Assembly (NCBI RefSeq): GCF_045348435.1
Contig: NZ_CP157484.1
Coordinates: forward strand, 1,302,001 to 1,366,000
Length of the DNA stretch: 64,000 bases
Source of the DNA: Alsobacter sp045348435
GTDB taxonomy: Bacteria > Pseudomonadota > Alphaproteobacteria > Rhizobiales > Beijerinckiaceae
Reading direction: 5' to 3'
Numbering within the stretch: the first letter of the stretch is position 1; every line of letters starts with the position of its first letter. Shown in pieces: positions 1-8,241 of the stretch. Made by a program: the position numbers and the translations under genes. A model generated the notes under the pieces. That model was not told the DNA's origin. It worked only from the letters and a program-made list of their open reading frames with translations, and searched no databases.

Positions 1-299
1 TCGCGCGTCCTGGGGATAGATAGCGCGGCGCACGAGACAGGGCTGCGGATCGCGGCGTTTCGGCTTAAAAACATTCCGGAGTGCAATCCGCGTCCAAGTC
101 GGTCTCCGACACGGACATGTCCAACCGCGCTATGCAGGGCGGCCCCAACGGTCGAACGGCGTTCGACATGGTGGAGATTGCACCCTTGACCCGACCCCCT
201 CGCCATCCCTGCGGCGCTGCGGCCGCAAACCCGAAGATCAGGCCCAAACGAGCGGCCAGCGACGGCGTCGGCGCTCGCCCGAAGCGCAGCGCCAGGGAA

Positions 300-795
300 G
301 CGGGCGGCGCGGCTCTGGACGCTCTGGACGCGCTGCTTCCGCCCTTGCCGTTGCTGCCGGGCGAAAGCCAGGCCTCCTACGACGCCCTGCGCCCGTGTCC
401 TGTCGAATTGAAGCCCGTCACGACCACCGAGCGCGTCTACGCCCAGGAGTTAATCGACGAGGTCTGGCGTTGGCGCCGCCTCGGCGCCGCGCGTCGCGGC
501 GATTGGGAACGAGGCCCGCGATCTCGTCGAACTGCATCTGCTGCAAGCGCTACCACCCGACCGCGACTGCGGCCCCGATCCGGCCCGGCGCGAAGCCGAG
601 GCCGCGGCCCTGGCCGCCGCCTGGTGGCGGCGAGCCCGACGCCGCCGCCCGCGTCGCGGCGCTGTTCGGTGCCGACCGTATCACGCGGGCGGCGGTCACC
701 GGCCGCGCCGTCGCCGCCAAATTGCCGGTCCTGATCGGCCTGGAGAGGCTGATGCGCGCCGCCGGGCGCGGCCGCGACGGCACCTTTCGCAGCCT
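300..795 (+). pseudogene. Decayed copy of hypothetical gene family A
   Basis: Coding-like sequence is spread over different frames. Segments such as 'ASYDALRPC', 'VYAQELIDEVWRWRRL', 'EARDLVELHLLQALP' and 'REAEAAALAAAWWR' line up in order with the better copy at 7527-8241 ('YEELRAAV', 'VYVQDFVEEVWHMLRL', 'QARDLMEALLLEAGP', 'REAEAARLAAGWWRGE'). No single frame carries the whole protein, so at least two frameshifts must be assumed. The function of the family is unknown. The bases before about 300 show no recognisable gene. Confidence 0.55.
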
Positions 796-882
796 GCTTC
801 CCCAGCGCGATCCCGTAGCTCGTCTTCCCGAACAGCTGGGCCGGTTGGCGCAGCTGCTCGGGATCGATGAAGCCGTTGAGGC
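796..882 (-). pseudogene. Fragment of rfbA 3' end
   Basis: In one minus-strand frame the sequence reads LNGFIDPEQLRQPAQLFGK followed by TSYGIALGK. The intact RfbA at 11144-12022 ends with NGFITREQLLKRALLFEK and TSYGAALRR. The match covers about 28 residues only, with no catalytic part, so this is a relic. It lies next to the family A relic and behind the curli operon. Confidence 0.6.
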
Positions 883-887
883 GCCGA

Positions 888-1265
888 CTATTCACCCGAG
901 AGGTCAATCAGCGGACGCTGCGACGACCGCGCCGCTGGACGCCGGAGCCAGTCCTGCGCCGTCGCCGGCGGCTCAGGTGCAAGCGGCTGTGCGGTCGCCT
1001 TCGGCGCCCGGGGCGCGGGCTCCGGGGTCGTCGCCTCGGGCGCGGGCAGGGGCGCATCGATCGCCGCCCCACCCGGCGTCCCACTTTGCCCCTCAAAGCG
1101 CAGAATGCAGCGGCGCAGCTCCGCCGCGTCAGGGATCAAAGTGCAGTCGTTCACGCTTGACTGGGCTGAGGCGGGTCCTCCCACAGACGCGATTAGCAGG
1201 ACGGCCCAGGCCCAAGGGCGCCAACTGGGCGGCGCGCCGCGATCCGTTTGCCGGGGGTCCCCCAT
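888..1265 (-). CDS. Small secreted CX11C protein (copy 1)
   Basis: About 125 residues with an N-terminal hydrophobic segment (WAWAVLLIASVGGPASA) that looks like a Sec signal peptide ending in an AxA site. The mature part starts with VNDC, then eleven residues, then a second cysteine and 'RFEG'; the rest is rich in Pro and Ala and probably disordered. The start ATG overlaps the stop of the lytic transglycosylase gene by one base (TGATG), which implies translational coupling and chose the start. The paralogue at 6851-7192 shares the spacing C-x11-C and the RFEG motif. I do not recognise the family. The cysteine pair could form a periplasmic disulfide. Its place in the csgG operon suggests a role in curli export or the cell envelope, which is inference. 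Confidence 0.7.
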   Translation of the reverse strand: MGDPRQTDRGAPPSWRPWAWAVLLIASVGGPASAQSSVNDCTLIPDAAELRRCILRFEGQSGTPGGAAIDAPLPAPEATTPEPAPRAPKATAQPLAPEPPATAQDWLRRPAARSSQRPLIDLSGE

Positions 1266-2149
1266 CAATAGGACGCCTGCACGACGCATGACTTATCGCG
1301 CCCGCCTAGAAGATCGCACAGCGCCCGTTCGCCGGTCACGGGCTTGAGCAAAGTGAGGGTCTGGTTGGGTGGCGCCGCGAAGGGCTGGATCCCACCAGCA
1401 AACGTCGTGGCCGCTCCCGGCTTGTGGCGCCGCGACGCAGCCGCGCGCGCCGACGCTTGATCAAGCGGGATCTCTCCGCCGAAGCCGCCGTCGCCGCCCA
1501 CCGGACCTGTGGCCGCCAGCGCGCCGCCGGGCGCCCAACTCGACGCCGTTTGTCCGGTGACCGCCAATACGTAACGCTCCGTCTCAAGCGGCAAGGCCGT
1601 CTTGCCCGACAACCACGCCCGCACCCGCGCAGGACCGCCGTTATAGGCGGCGGCGGCGAGGCCAAGATTGCCAAACTCTTCGCGCAGCTCTCGGAGCAGC
1701 TCGGCTGCTTTGGGAATGGCCTCATTCGGATCGAAGGGGTTCGCCACGCCGCGCTGCGCGGCGGTGGCGGGCATGAACTGAGCCACGCCTTGAGCGCCGA
1801 CGCGGCTCACCGCCCGGGGATCGAGCCCGCTTTCCTGGCGCAACAGCCGCCCTAGGAACGCGCCGGGCAGCTGGGTCGCCCGGGCTGAGGCCGCAATGAG
1901 CTCCGGCACCCGTGTCTTGCCGGTCAAATCATCCCACCATCGGCGCGCCGCGTCCGGCCGCGCTGCGACGACGCCGCGCCTGGGCGCCGGCTCCGCCGTC
2001 CCAGCCCAGAGGCGATCGGACCCGCCCTCCCGCGCCTCGGCGGTCCCCACGGCCCGCGCCGAGACGCCGGCCGCCAGCGCGCCCAAGATGGCGATCAAAC
2101 GGACGAAACGACGCCCGCTCACCGACGCAGGACGGATGTGGCGGGGCAT
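1265..2149 (-). CDS. Lytic transglycosylase, SLT domain
   Basis: A 294-residue protein with an N-terminal signal-like hydrophobic stretch (residues about 15-33) and a C-terminal soluble lytic transglycosylase domain. The catalytic glutamate is in 'LLRQESGLDP' (about residue 106), followed by 'GVAQFMPATA' and 'AAAYNGGP', the family 1 signature order. Such enzymes cleave the MurNAc-GlcNAc bond of peptidoglycan in the periplasm. The start at 2149 (MPRHIRP) is preferred because it falls 11 bases after the csgG stop; longer readings run into csgG. Being in the csgG operon, it may open the wall locally for the curli export machinery; that is inference, and general wall turnover is equally possible. 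Confidence 0.85.
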   Translation of the reverse strand: MPRHIRPASVSGRRFVRLIAILGALAAGVSARAVGTAEAREGGSDRLWAGTAEPAPRRGVVAARPDAARRWWDDLTGKTRVPELIAASARATQLPGAFLGRLLRQESGLDPRAVSRVGAQGVAQFMPATAAQRGVANPFDPNEAIPKAAELLRELREEFGNLGLAAAAYNGGPARVRAWLSGKTALPLETERYVLAVTGQTASSWAPGGALAATGPVGGDGGFGGEIPLDQASARAAASRRHKPGAATTFAGGIQPFAAPPNQTLTLLKPVTGERALCDLLGGRDKSCVVQASY

Positions 2150-2160
2150 GCGGATGGACC

Positions 2161-3054
2161 TCAGCCTTTGGCGCTGATCATGGCGACGGGGCTGGACTCG
2201 ACCGGCCCGTCGATGGTCTTCGACTTGTCCCTGACCAGATATTCCTCGATGAGGCGCTGGCCGGCGGCGCGGTCCTTGAACCGCCACAGCCCGATCCGGG
2301 CGCCTTCCATCACGGTGGAATAGACGGCGAGTTCGATGGCCTCGCGCACGGCGAGTTGGGTCGGCTCGTTGCGCGTCACCCCCGCCTCGAGCTCCAGGAT
2401 GCGGTTGATGGCGATGTATTTGAACGTGTCGCCGGTGAGCGCAATCGAATAGATGGTTTTGGTGACCGTAGTGCTGGTCAAGACCTCGCCGCTTTGCACC
2501 GACACCACGCGCATAGCCACCGTGACGACATCGCGGCGATATTTCACGTCGCCGCCAACGCCGAGATACCGGGCCCCGACGCCGCCCGTGGTGGTGTTGG
2601 CGTCATAGGCGATGATGCCGCCTTCGATCAGCAGGCCCGCGAACCGGATCGGCGGCAGCGGCTTGGCGGCCTCGCCCTCAAACTCGGTGCGGGTGGCGCG
2701 GATAAGCTGCCGCTCTTGCAACAAATTGGTGAGCCCGCCGCGCTCGATGACATTGAACCAGCCGCCGCCGCCGGCGTGCCGGAGCGCGTCGATGACGAAG
2801 GCGGCCCCGCCCTGGGTCACGGCGCGGGAGTACTCGGCGACAACGTCATTCGGCTTATTCTGGCCCGTCAGGTCGGGGAAGTTGTACACCGCCACGTCAA
2901 TGCGCCGCGCCGCCGGCGGCAGCGTCGCGAGATTGATCCCTGTAGGCGACGACGGCGTCACCTCCGGCGCCTGCTCGAACGGCTCCCGACCGGCGAGACT
3001 CGTGCAAGCGGACAGCACCGTCGCCGTGAGAAAAACAAGAATAAGATTGCGCAC
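2161..3054 (-). CDS. csgG: Curli outer-membrane secretion channel CsgG
   Basis: The protein is 297 residues from a GTG start at 3054, chosen because a GGGGA ribosome site lies just upstream and the next residues form a lipoprotein signal (NLILVFLTATVLSAC, lipobox LSAC with Cys17). The body matches CsgG: 'IDVAVYNFPDLTGQNKP', 'WFNVIERGGLTNLLQERQLI', 'FAGLLIEGGIIAYDANT' and 'GVGGDVKYRRDVVTV'. CsgG forms a nonameric lipoprotein pore in the outer membrane through which curlin subunits are secreted. Length is close to the E. coli protein (277 residues). It follows the curlin gene on the same strand, separated by a strong terminator hairpin, and is followed after 11 bases by the lytic transglycosylase gene. 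Confidence 0.95.
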   Translation of the reverse strand: MRNLILVFLTATVLSACTSLAGREPFEQAPEVTPSSPTGINLATLPPAARRIDVAVYNFPDLTGQNKPNDVVAEYSRAVTQGGAAFVIDALRHAGGGGWFNVIERGGLTNLLQERQLIRATRTEFEGEAAKPLPPIRFAGLLIEGGIIAYDANTTTGGVGARYLGVGGDVKYRRDVVTVAMRVVSVQSGEVLTSTTVTKTIYSIALTGDTFKYIAINRILELEAGVTRNEPTQLAVREAIELAVYSTVMEGARIGLWRFKDRAAGQRLIEEYLVRDKSKTIDGPVESSPVAMISAKG

Positions 3055-3186
3055 GTAACGTCCCCGGCGAGATCGGCTTAACGTCGCGCCCAAATCCAAA
3101 TAAATCGCCAATGGCGAGTCGCCGAGCCTCGGGGCCAATGGATGGCGAGTTGGTTCTGCCGTCAACGCGCATTCAGGCCTAAGCTT

Positions 3187-3225
3187 TCGAAAAACGGGTC
3201 TGTGATGCATCAGCATCACAGACCC
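3187..3225 (-). terminator. Intrinsic terminator between curlin and csgG
   Basis: A perfect 13-bp inverted repeat (3196-3208 with 3213-3225, stem GGGTCTGTGATGC, 4-base loop). Read on the minus strand it is followed by a short T run (GTTTTTCG). It lies after the curlin stop (3292) and before the csgG start (3054), so it should end or dampen curlin transcripts and keep csgG expression below that of the fibre subunit. Confidence 0.85.
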
Positions 3226-3291
3226 GACAGCTTCAGACTTAATGCGGAGATCGGTGCGGGGAGGGCGCCTCCCCGCCGCCTGTTGGGATGA

Positions 3292-4311
3292 CTACTGCTT
3301 GATCGACGCGAAGTTGCCCGAACCCACCTGAGAGTAGTTGGCGACGTTCGAATTTCCGTTCTGCGTCACGTCGGCATGGTTCTTGGCCCCGCCCGCGCCG
3401 TTCGCCTGATAGCCGGTGACGCTGTTGTTATAGCCCGCCTGCGCGATCACGGTCTCGTCGCCAGCGCCGGTGTTATCCCCAGCCTGCGTGACATTCACGT
3501 AATTGTTGTCGCCGGAATACTGCGTCACCGTGGCGGAGCCATGATGCCCAACCTGGGTGTTGTAAATCCGGTTGTTGTTGCCGGAATACGTAATCCCAGT
3601 GAAGTGGTTGTCATTACCGTTCTGATAGTTGTAGACGTAGCCGTTGGTCCCTGCCTGATAGATATAGGCGGACATGCCGTTGCCGTTTCCGGCGCCCTGC
3701 GTGCTGAAGACCTCATTGTGGTAGCCCAACTGCGTCGCCTCAAGGCTCGACGTTCCGGCGTTCTGATAAGAATTCACTACATGGCTACCGTCGGCGCCCT
3801 GCCAAATCTTCGCAGACGCAGAGCCCACTTTCTGGACGGCGTTGGCGAAGTTATTGCCCACCCCTGTCTGCGTGATCTGGATCGAGGCGCCGTACATTGA
3901 CTGGCCGCCCTGCTCCTGGGTCGCGTAGGCGGTGTTGTTAGACCCATCCTGCGAGACTGTGGCGGTGGCGGAGGTAGCGTTCTGCTTGATGTAAGCGTTA
4001 TTGTTGTTGCCAGCGCCCTGAGTGGCGGTCGCGAAGGTCGAGCCGCCGCCGTCGCCGTTTCCGGACTGGTCGATATAGATGGCGCTGTTCGTCGAGCCTG
4101 CGCCCTGCGTCGCTGCGGCGTTGTTGCGGACCCCATTCTGGTCGATCTTGATGTAGCGGCTATAGGCGCTCTCATTTTCCTGAGAGGTCGTGGCGCTGTT
4201 GGCCGATCCCGACTGAGTGAGGTCGACAGTGTTGTTGCTGCCCGCGAAGGCAGACGTTGCGATCAAAAGCGCAGCGACGCTCACAGATACGGCGACGATG
4301 TTGGTTTTCAT
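3292..4311 (-). CDS. Curlin repeat protein (probable major fibre subunit)
   Basis: A 339-residue secreted protein with a clean signal peptide (MKTNIVAVSVSVAALLIATSAFA) followed by many imperfect curlin repeats of the type x-Q-x-G-x-x-N-x5-Q, for example 'TVDLTQSGSANSATTSQ', 'IYIDQSGNGDG', 'YNYQNGNDNHF' and 'NYSQVGSGNFASIKQ'. Curlin repeats stack as beta-strand-loop-beta-strand units into extracellular amyloid. About 14-15 repeats can be made out, far more than the five of E. coli CsgA. It ends within a repeat, which fits a polymerising subunit. The RBS GGAAGG lies about 10 bases before the ATG. Whether it acts as CsgA (fibre) or CsgB (nucleator) cannot be decided from sequence, but size, repeat purity and its own terminator favour the main subunit. 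Confidence 0.9.
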   Translation of the reverse strand: MKTNIVAVSVSVAALLIATSAFAGSNNTVDLTQSGSANSATTSQENESAYSRYIKIDQNGVRNNAAATQGAGSTNSAIYIDQSGNGDGGGSTFATATQGAGNNNNAYIKQNATSATATVSQDGSNNTAYATQEQGGQSMYGASIQITQTGVGNNFANAVQKVGSASAKIWQGADGSHVVNSYQNAGTSSLEATQLGYHNEVFSTQGAGNGNGMSAYIYQAGTNGYVYNYQNGNDNHFTGITYSGNNNRIYNTQVGHHGSATVTQYSGDNNYVNVTQAGDNTGAGDETVIAQAGYNNSVTGYQANGAGGAKNHADVTQNGNSNVANYSQVGSGNFASIKQ

Positions 4312-4602
4312 TTCTCTTTTCCTTCCCTGTCCTTACCGCCGTTCAGCGCCCGACCGGGCGCGGCGCTTAAGGCGTTAACAGTACGTTAATACCGGGCGGG
4401 GAATGGTTAATCAATACCTAACATGGAGTATAAGCTTGCCTGCACAACCTAACTTGAATTTATCGTAAATGCCGCATACAGTTCAGCAGCGCTTAGCTGC
4501 GCAGCGGACATTATGTGTTGCGCTTTGCCGAAATGGGTCGGATTGGGGTTTCACAGCGGGGCCTGCTTGTAGTTCAATCAGGCGTGAATCAGGGGATTAG
4601 CC
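4312..4602. promoter_or_regulatory. Divergent curli control region
   Basis: The 290 bases between the two divergent curli arms are clearly richer in A+T than the surroundings, especially 4373-4475 with repeated GTTAA/TTAATAC elements (GCGTTAACAGTACGTTAATA). This is where promoters for both arms and any CsgD-like regulator would bind. No clear consensus -35/-10 pair was assigned and no csgD gene is in the window. Confidence 0.5.
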
Positions 4603-4935
4603 TTGCCAATCGGGATGCATGTTGACCCGCCTCGTCCGCCGCTTGTCTGCGACGTCGCCCAAGAGATCGCCGGCGATGCGGTCGTGTTGTGGGGGGCGAT
4701 ATCGGCCCAAACTGATGCGCGCGGCAAATACGTGATCACCGTCCGTAAGTCAGGTCCAACCGGAGCGTCCAACATACGCCAGGCCGGCGAGTTCATTGCC
4801 CGGCCAGGGTCGGCCGCCGCCGTCGGACGCGTTTCGGTCAGGATCGAGCCTGGCGGGAGCTTTGACGTCGTTTTGACCGCGGAAGCCGACGGTCAAGAGG
4901 CCGTCTGCACGCGGCGCGGGGAGCGCGTGAAGTGA
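4603..4935 (+). CDS. csgH: Curli chaperone CsgH-like protein
   Basis: A 110-residue protein from a TTG start at 4603 with an AGGGGA site six bases upstream; an ATG at 4615 is the alternative. It resembles alphaproteobacterial CsgH, a small Ig-like beta-sandwich of the CsgC family: 'VVLWGAISAQTDARGKYVITV', 'ASNIRQAGEFIARPGSAAAVG' and two cysteines, 'LVCDV' near the N-terminus and 'EAVCTRRG' near the C-terminus. CsgC/CsgH proteins block premature curlin amyloid formation in the periplasm. No signal peptide is visible with either start, which is odd for a periplasmic chaperone; an upstream in-frame start was not found. It overlaps the next curlin gene by four bases (GTGA). Confidence 0.75.
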   Translation: MPIGMHVDPPRPPLVCDVAQEIAGDAVVLWGAISAQTDARGKYVITVRKSGPTGASNIRQAGEFIARPGSAAAVGRVSVRIEPGGSFDVVLTAEADGQEAVCTRRGERVK

Positions 4936-5714
4936 GAGCGACGCGGTTGGTCCGGTCGTCCGGCGTCGGCGGGCGAATCCTCGGGGCGGTGGGCTGGGCA
5001 GCGGCGCTGTTTCTTCCCGCACAGGCCCAGAATGCGTTGTTTGCGGGTGTTGAGGTCAGACGGGCCGACCAGAGTTCGGCATTGTCCGGCGGCCCGAATC
5101 GACCTTCGTCCGATTTCGTGACCTCGGGCCGCAGCGTCATTCCGACTTACGCCATCGATCCCACGCTCCTCGTCCCTGGCGCGTTGGGCGCCGGCGGCGG
5201 CAATCGGACAGACGCGACCCAGTCAGGCCTGGGCAATGCCGGATACCTCAATGCGGAGGGGCGGTCGAACACGACGGTTCTCATGCAGGACGGATCAGGG
5301 AACATGACCCATCTGCAGGTGACGGGCGCCGGCAACAGCGTGACGTTGCAGCAGACGGGCGCTGCAAACGCGTTGGGTGGATCGTCATCGAATGGCTGGT
5401 TGAGCGTGCGGGGCGCGTCCAATCGTTTGGATGCGTCGCAGTCCGGTCCGCAGAACCAGATTGACGTCGGGATCAGCGGGAATGCGAACGCCGTGTCGCT
5501 GACGCAGTCATCCTCGACGGCCGGCAACCTGATGGTCCTTTCGGTTCAAGGCTCCAACAATCCAGTGACGGTCAGCCAGATCGGAAACGGGCTTAACGGT
5601 TCTGTCTCCGTCGTCGGCGCCGGCTCACAACCCATCAACGTCACCCAGGTCGGCTCCGGCGGAGCTCCGCTTTTGACGCCGGGTGCTCAACCCGGCCACG
5701 GCACAGGGAAGTAA
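4932..5714 (+). CDS. Second curlin repeat protein (possible nucleator)
   Basis: 260 residues starting at GTG 4932, coupled to the preceding csgH stop. A hydrophobic signal (VGWAAALFLPAQA) precedes a non-repetitive linker of about 60 residues and then curlin-like repeats: 'DATQSGLGNAGYLN', 'LQQTGAANALG', 'VSQIGNGLNGSV', 'INVTQVGSG'. Repeats are fewer and less regular than in the protein at 3292-4311, and it has a short Gly-rich tail. By analogy with csgBA operons this could be the nucleator (CsgB role), but no diagnostic residue separates the two roles, so this is inference. The csgF stop-start spacing (two bases) places it in one transcript with csgF. Confidence 0.85.
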   Translation: MRATRLVRSSGVGGRILGAVGWAAALFLPAQAQNALFAGVEVRRADQSSALSGGPNRPSSDFVTSGRSVIPTYAIDPTLLVPGALGAGGGNRTDATQSGLGNAGYLNAEGRSNTTVLMQDGSGNMTHLQVTGAGNSVTLQQTGAANALGGSSSNGWLSVRGASNRLDASQSGPQNQIDVGISGNANAVSLTQSSSTAGNLMVLSVQGSNNPVTVSQIGNGLNGSVSVVGAGSQPINVTQVGSGGAPLLTPGAQPGHGTGK

Positions 5715-5716
5715 TC

Positions 5717-6178
5717 GTGCGTCATTCTTTGTTTGCGGGTGCGGCGGCGGCGCTCACCCTAACCTTGATCTCCCTTCCACTCGGGGCCAGTCAGCTGGTC
5801 TATCAGCCGGTCAATCCCTCCTTTGGTGGGAGCCCGTTGAACGGTAATTGGCTGCAGTCGGAAGCCTCGGCGCAAAATGAGTTCACGCGGCGCGAGCAGC
5901 ATCGCAGTCAGCTCAATTCAGCGCTCAGCCAGTCGACGTCCTCCACGCAGAACCAGCTCACGCCGGGGCAGCTCTTCGCCCGGCAGCTGCAATCGCAGCT
6001 TTACTCCTCGCTGGCCAATAAGATCACCCAGTCGATTTTCGGCGAGAACGCCCAACAGAATGGAACCTTCGCGTTCGAGGGCACCGTCATCAGCTTCAAC
6101 CGGATCGGGTCGAACGTCCAGGTCACCATCGACGACGGTCAGAGCGTGACGTCTGTCACGGTGCCCGCGGGGCCTTGA
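5717..6178 (+). CDS. csgF: Curli assembly protein CsgF
   Basis: 153 residues from a GTG start two bases after the curlin stop. A signal peptide (LFAGAAAALTLTLISLPLGA) is followed immediately by 'SQLVYQPVNPSFGGSPLNG', the characteristic mature N-terminus of CsgF that plugs into the CsgG channel and forms its second constriction. A helical Gln/Ser-rich middle and a C-terminal beta part ('FNRIGSNVQVTIDDG') complete the family pattern. CsgF links the nucleator to the cell surface. Length is near the usual 138-150 residues. Confidence 0.95.
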   Translation: MRHSLFAGAAAALTLTLISLPLGASQLVYQPVNPSFGGSPLNGNWLQSEASAQNEFTRREQHRSQLNSALSQSTSSTQNQLTPGQLFARQLQSQLYSSLANKITQSIFGENAQQNGTFAFEGTVISFNRIGSNVQVTIDDGQSVTSVTVPAGP

Positions 6179-6227
6179 GCAGCGGCGGCCTCTGTCCTTG
6201 ACCTCGTGAGCGAGCGCTAGACCCCTG

Positions 6228-6845
6228 ATGAGCTTATTTGTTGTGCCTGCAAAGCCCAGTTTCCTTTGGCTTGGCGTCTTTGGGGCGGCTTTCGTCTGTT
6301 TGGCCATGCCGGCCTTGTCCCAACCGGCCGCGCCGAGCTCCGAACCGGCCACGCCGGCCGCAAGTCCAGCGGCCTGCGATGCGGCTTGCATTCGGGCCAA
6401 CTCCGAACCCGCCGCGAAGGTGTGCGCGCGCCGGGTCGAAGCGGAGGCGCCGACCGATTACGAATGGGTCACGCGACCCTTTATCAACATCTTTCAACAG
6501 GCCGAACCGCCGGGGGCGAACGAGAGCGCGGTGCGTTATCGCGGCGATTCGATCCGCTTCCTCAGCCCGCAAAAGGAATGGGTCCGGATCACCTACGAAT
6601 GCGGATTTGATCCGCGCCAGCAGAAGGTGGAGTTCGTCAATGTGCGCCTGGGACGCCTCGATCGACCGGACGGCGTCGCTGCGAACCGTCAAGTCGCACC
6701 GCCCCAGACCGCCCCGCAAGTACAGGCGGCGCGCGGCCCGACGCAGCCCAGCGCGCAGCCGAGGTCGAATGTCGCCAAGCCTCCCGTCGGCGAACCGAGC
6801 GAGATCGAAATCCTGCAGGTGAACCCGCACAGGATCCGTCGCTAA
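6228..6845 (+). CDS. Secreted protein of unknown function in curli arm
   Basis: 205 residues with a signal peptide (WLGVFGAAFVCLAMPALS), a Pro/Ala-rich linker, a compact cysteine-containing domain of about 80 residues ('CDAACIRANSEPAAKVC', 'APTDYEWVTRPF', 'SIRFLSPQKEWVRITYEC') and a disordered Pro/Gln-rich tail. It follows csgF by 49 bases on the same strand. It occupies the position where a CsgE might be expected, but I see no CsgE signature and would not call it so. A periplasmic or surface role connected with curli is inferred from position only. Confidence 0.7.
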   Translation: MSLFVVPAKPSFLWLGVFGAAFVCLAMPALSQPAAPSSEPATPAASPAACDAACIRANSEPAAKVCARRVEAEAPTDYEWVTRPFINIFQQAEPPGANESAVRYRGDSIRFLSPQKEWVRITYECGFDPRQQKVEFVNVRLGRLDRPDGVAANRQVAPPQTAPQVQAARGPTQPSAQPRSNVAKPPVGEPSEIEILQVNPHRIRR

Positions 6846-6850
6846 GCGCT

Positions 6851-7192
6851 TCACCGGCGCGGAGGGATCTGGTCGATATAGACCGGCGGCGGAATCCGTG
6901 TTGGTCGTTCGGCGATGGGGTGGGCGGGGGAGCCGTAGGAGGCGCCGGGCCGACCGGGGATCGCACCCGCGGCGGAGGTCAGCGGTTGGTCGGGGACGGG
7001 CGAAAGCGGTCCTTCCGGGACGCGGCTCTCGTCGATCTGAGGCCGCAACTCGCCCTCGAAGCGGTCGATGCAATCTCGCAGGGCGGTCGGCTCCTTCAGG
7101 AAGGTGCATTCATTCACGTTCGGCGGTGCGTGCTCCTGAGCGCCGGCCGCCATCGGCGCGATCATCACCGCGACCATCCAAAAATCCCTCAT
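6851..7192 (-). CDS. Small secreted CX11C protein (copy 2)
   Basis: 113 residues: signal peptide (MVAVMIAPMAAGA), then 'NVNEC', eleven residues, Cys and 'DRFEGEL', then a Pro/Ser-rich tail. The pattern VN[DE]C-x11-C-[IL].RFEG is shared with 888-1265, so the two are paralogues and sit at the two outer ends of the curli locus. The gene converges on the secreted-protein gene at 6228-6845 with only five bases between stops. No known family is recognised. Confidence 0.7.
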   Translation of the reverse strand: MRDFWMVAVMIAPMAAGAQEHAPPNVNECTFLKEPTALRDCIDRFEGELRPQIDESRVPEGPLSPVPDQPLTSAAGAIPGRPGASYGSPAHPIAERPTRIPPPVYIDQIPPRR

Positions 7193-7526
7193 TGCGGCCT
7201 CGCAATCGTTTCGACGCCGTTGTCAGCGCCGACTTGGGCCAACTGCACGGGTCAACGTAAAAATACCAAGATCCAAGGCCCTTTCCATCCCGACCGGCCG
7301 TGATGTGATCAAGGCTGGGCGGCGTCGCGCGCCGCCAACCTCGCAGGCCGAGCCGTTTAAGGTGCAGAGCTTGTCATCGCTCAGTCCGAACTCTTGATCC
7401 GCTTAAGGCGCCTGTTCTCGCAACAAGCCGATGCCTCCGCTTCTCTGACCCGCCCGCGCCTGAAGAGCCCTGAACAACGACGCCCATCAACTCGCGTCGT
7501 TGCGGAGCTAGACTGCCTACCAGCCC
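7193..7526. other. Intergenic region, nothing assigned
   Basis: About 330 bases between the second CX11C gene and the family A gene. No open frame with plausible coding character, no repeat and no terminator stands out. It probably carries the promoter of the CX11C gene in its first part. Confidence 0.4.
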
Positions 7527-8241
7527 TTGGCATCCGACTTCGACAAAGGATTGCTGAACCATAAGGCGGTACTTTACGGTTTGATAACGCCTGACCAAGC
7601 GCCCAAGCCCATGGATTGCACCTGTCGTGACGACATCATCCCACCCGCCCTTGCATCCGAAGCGTTGCGCGAGGCTCTGATGCGCCGCCTCGCCCCGCCG
7701 CGGCTGTTGGGGGGAATCGGCCCGGCTCTATGAGGAGTTGCGGGCCGCCGTCATCGCCGATGCGGCGCCGCAGTCCTTTCTGGAGATGGTTTACGTCCAG
7801 GATTTCGTCGAAGAGGTCTGGCACATGTTGCGGCTGGACGGCGCAGCGCTCGACGTCGTCGCCAACCAGGCCCGCGACCTGATGGAAGCCCTGCTGCTGG
7901 AGGCCGGTCCGAGCGGTCCCGGCGAGGACGAGGCGGCGCGCGAGGCCGAGGCGGCGCGCCTGGCCGCGGGCTGGTGGCGGGGCGAGTCCGAGGCGCTGGC
8001 GGCCTGCTAGGCGGCGTTGGGAGCGGGGCTGATCAACCTGGAGGCGGTCAAGGCCCGCGCCGCCACCCGCTGCTTGGCGGAGCTGCAGCGCATCGACGGT
8101 CTCAAGAGCTCCGCCAAGCGCGGTCGCGACCAAGCGCTGCACATGCTGCTCCTGCTGCGCAGCGCCGCGGCGGCCCTGGGCCTGAGCGACGCCGCGCTTG
8201 CGGGCCAGCCTTCGGCTCTCCTCGAACGGGGCCAGCGATGA
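7527..8241 (+). pseudogene. Hypothetical family A gene, broken by frameshift and stop
   Basis: The reading starts as 'RDDIIPPALASEALREALMRRL', shifts frame near 7725 next to a G6 run, continues as 'YEELRAAVIADAAP', 'VYVQDFVEEVWHMLRL', 'QARDLMEALLLEAG' and 'AARLAAGWWRGE', meets an in-frame TAG at 8008-8010, and resumes in the same frame as 'GLINLEAVKARAATRC' and 'ALHMLLLLRSAAA' up to a stop that overlaps the next ATG (ATGA at 8238). The homologous relic at 300-795 shows that the two parts belong together. Function unknown; mainly helical. Probably inactive unless the shift and stop are assembly errors. Confidence 0.65.

Noticed and set aside
6228..6845. CsgE in the curli arm
   Set aside because: It has a signal peptide and cysteines but no CsgE sequence features and a long Pro/Gln tail; only the position would suggest it.
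8008..8010. In-frame TAG in family A as possible recoding
   Set aside because: The same gene also has a frameshift near 7725 and its paralogue at 300-795 is decayed; there is no pyrrolysine or selenocysteine machinery in view. Decay is simpler.
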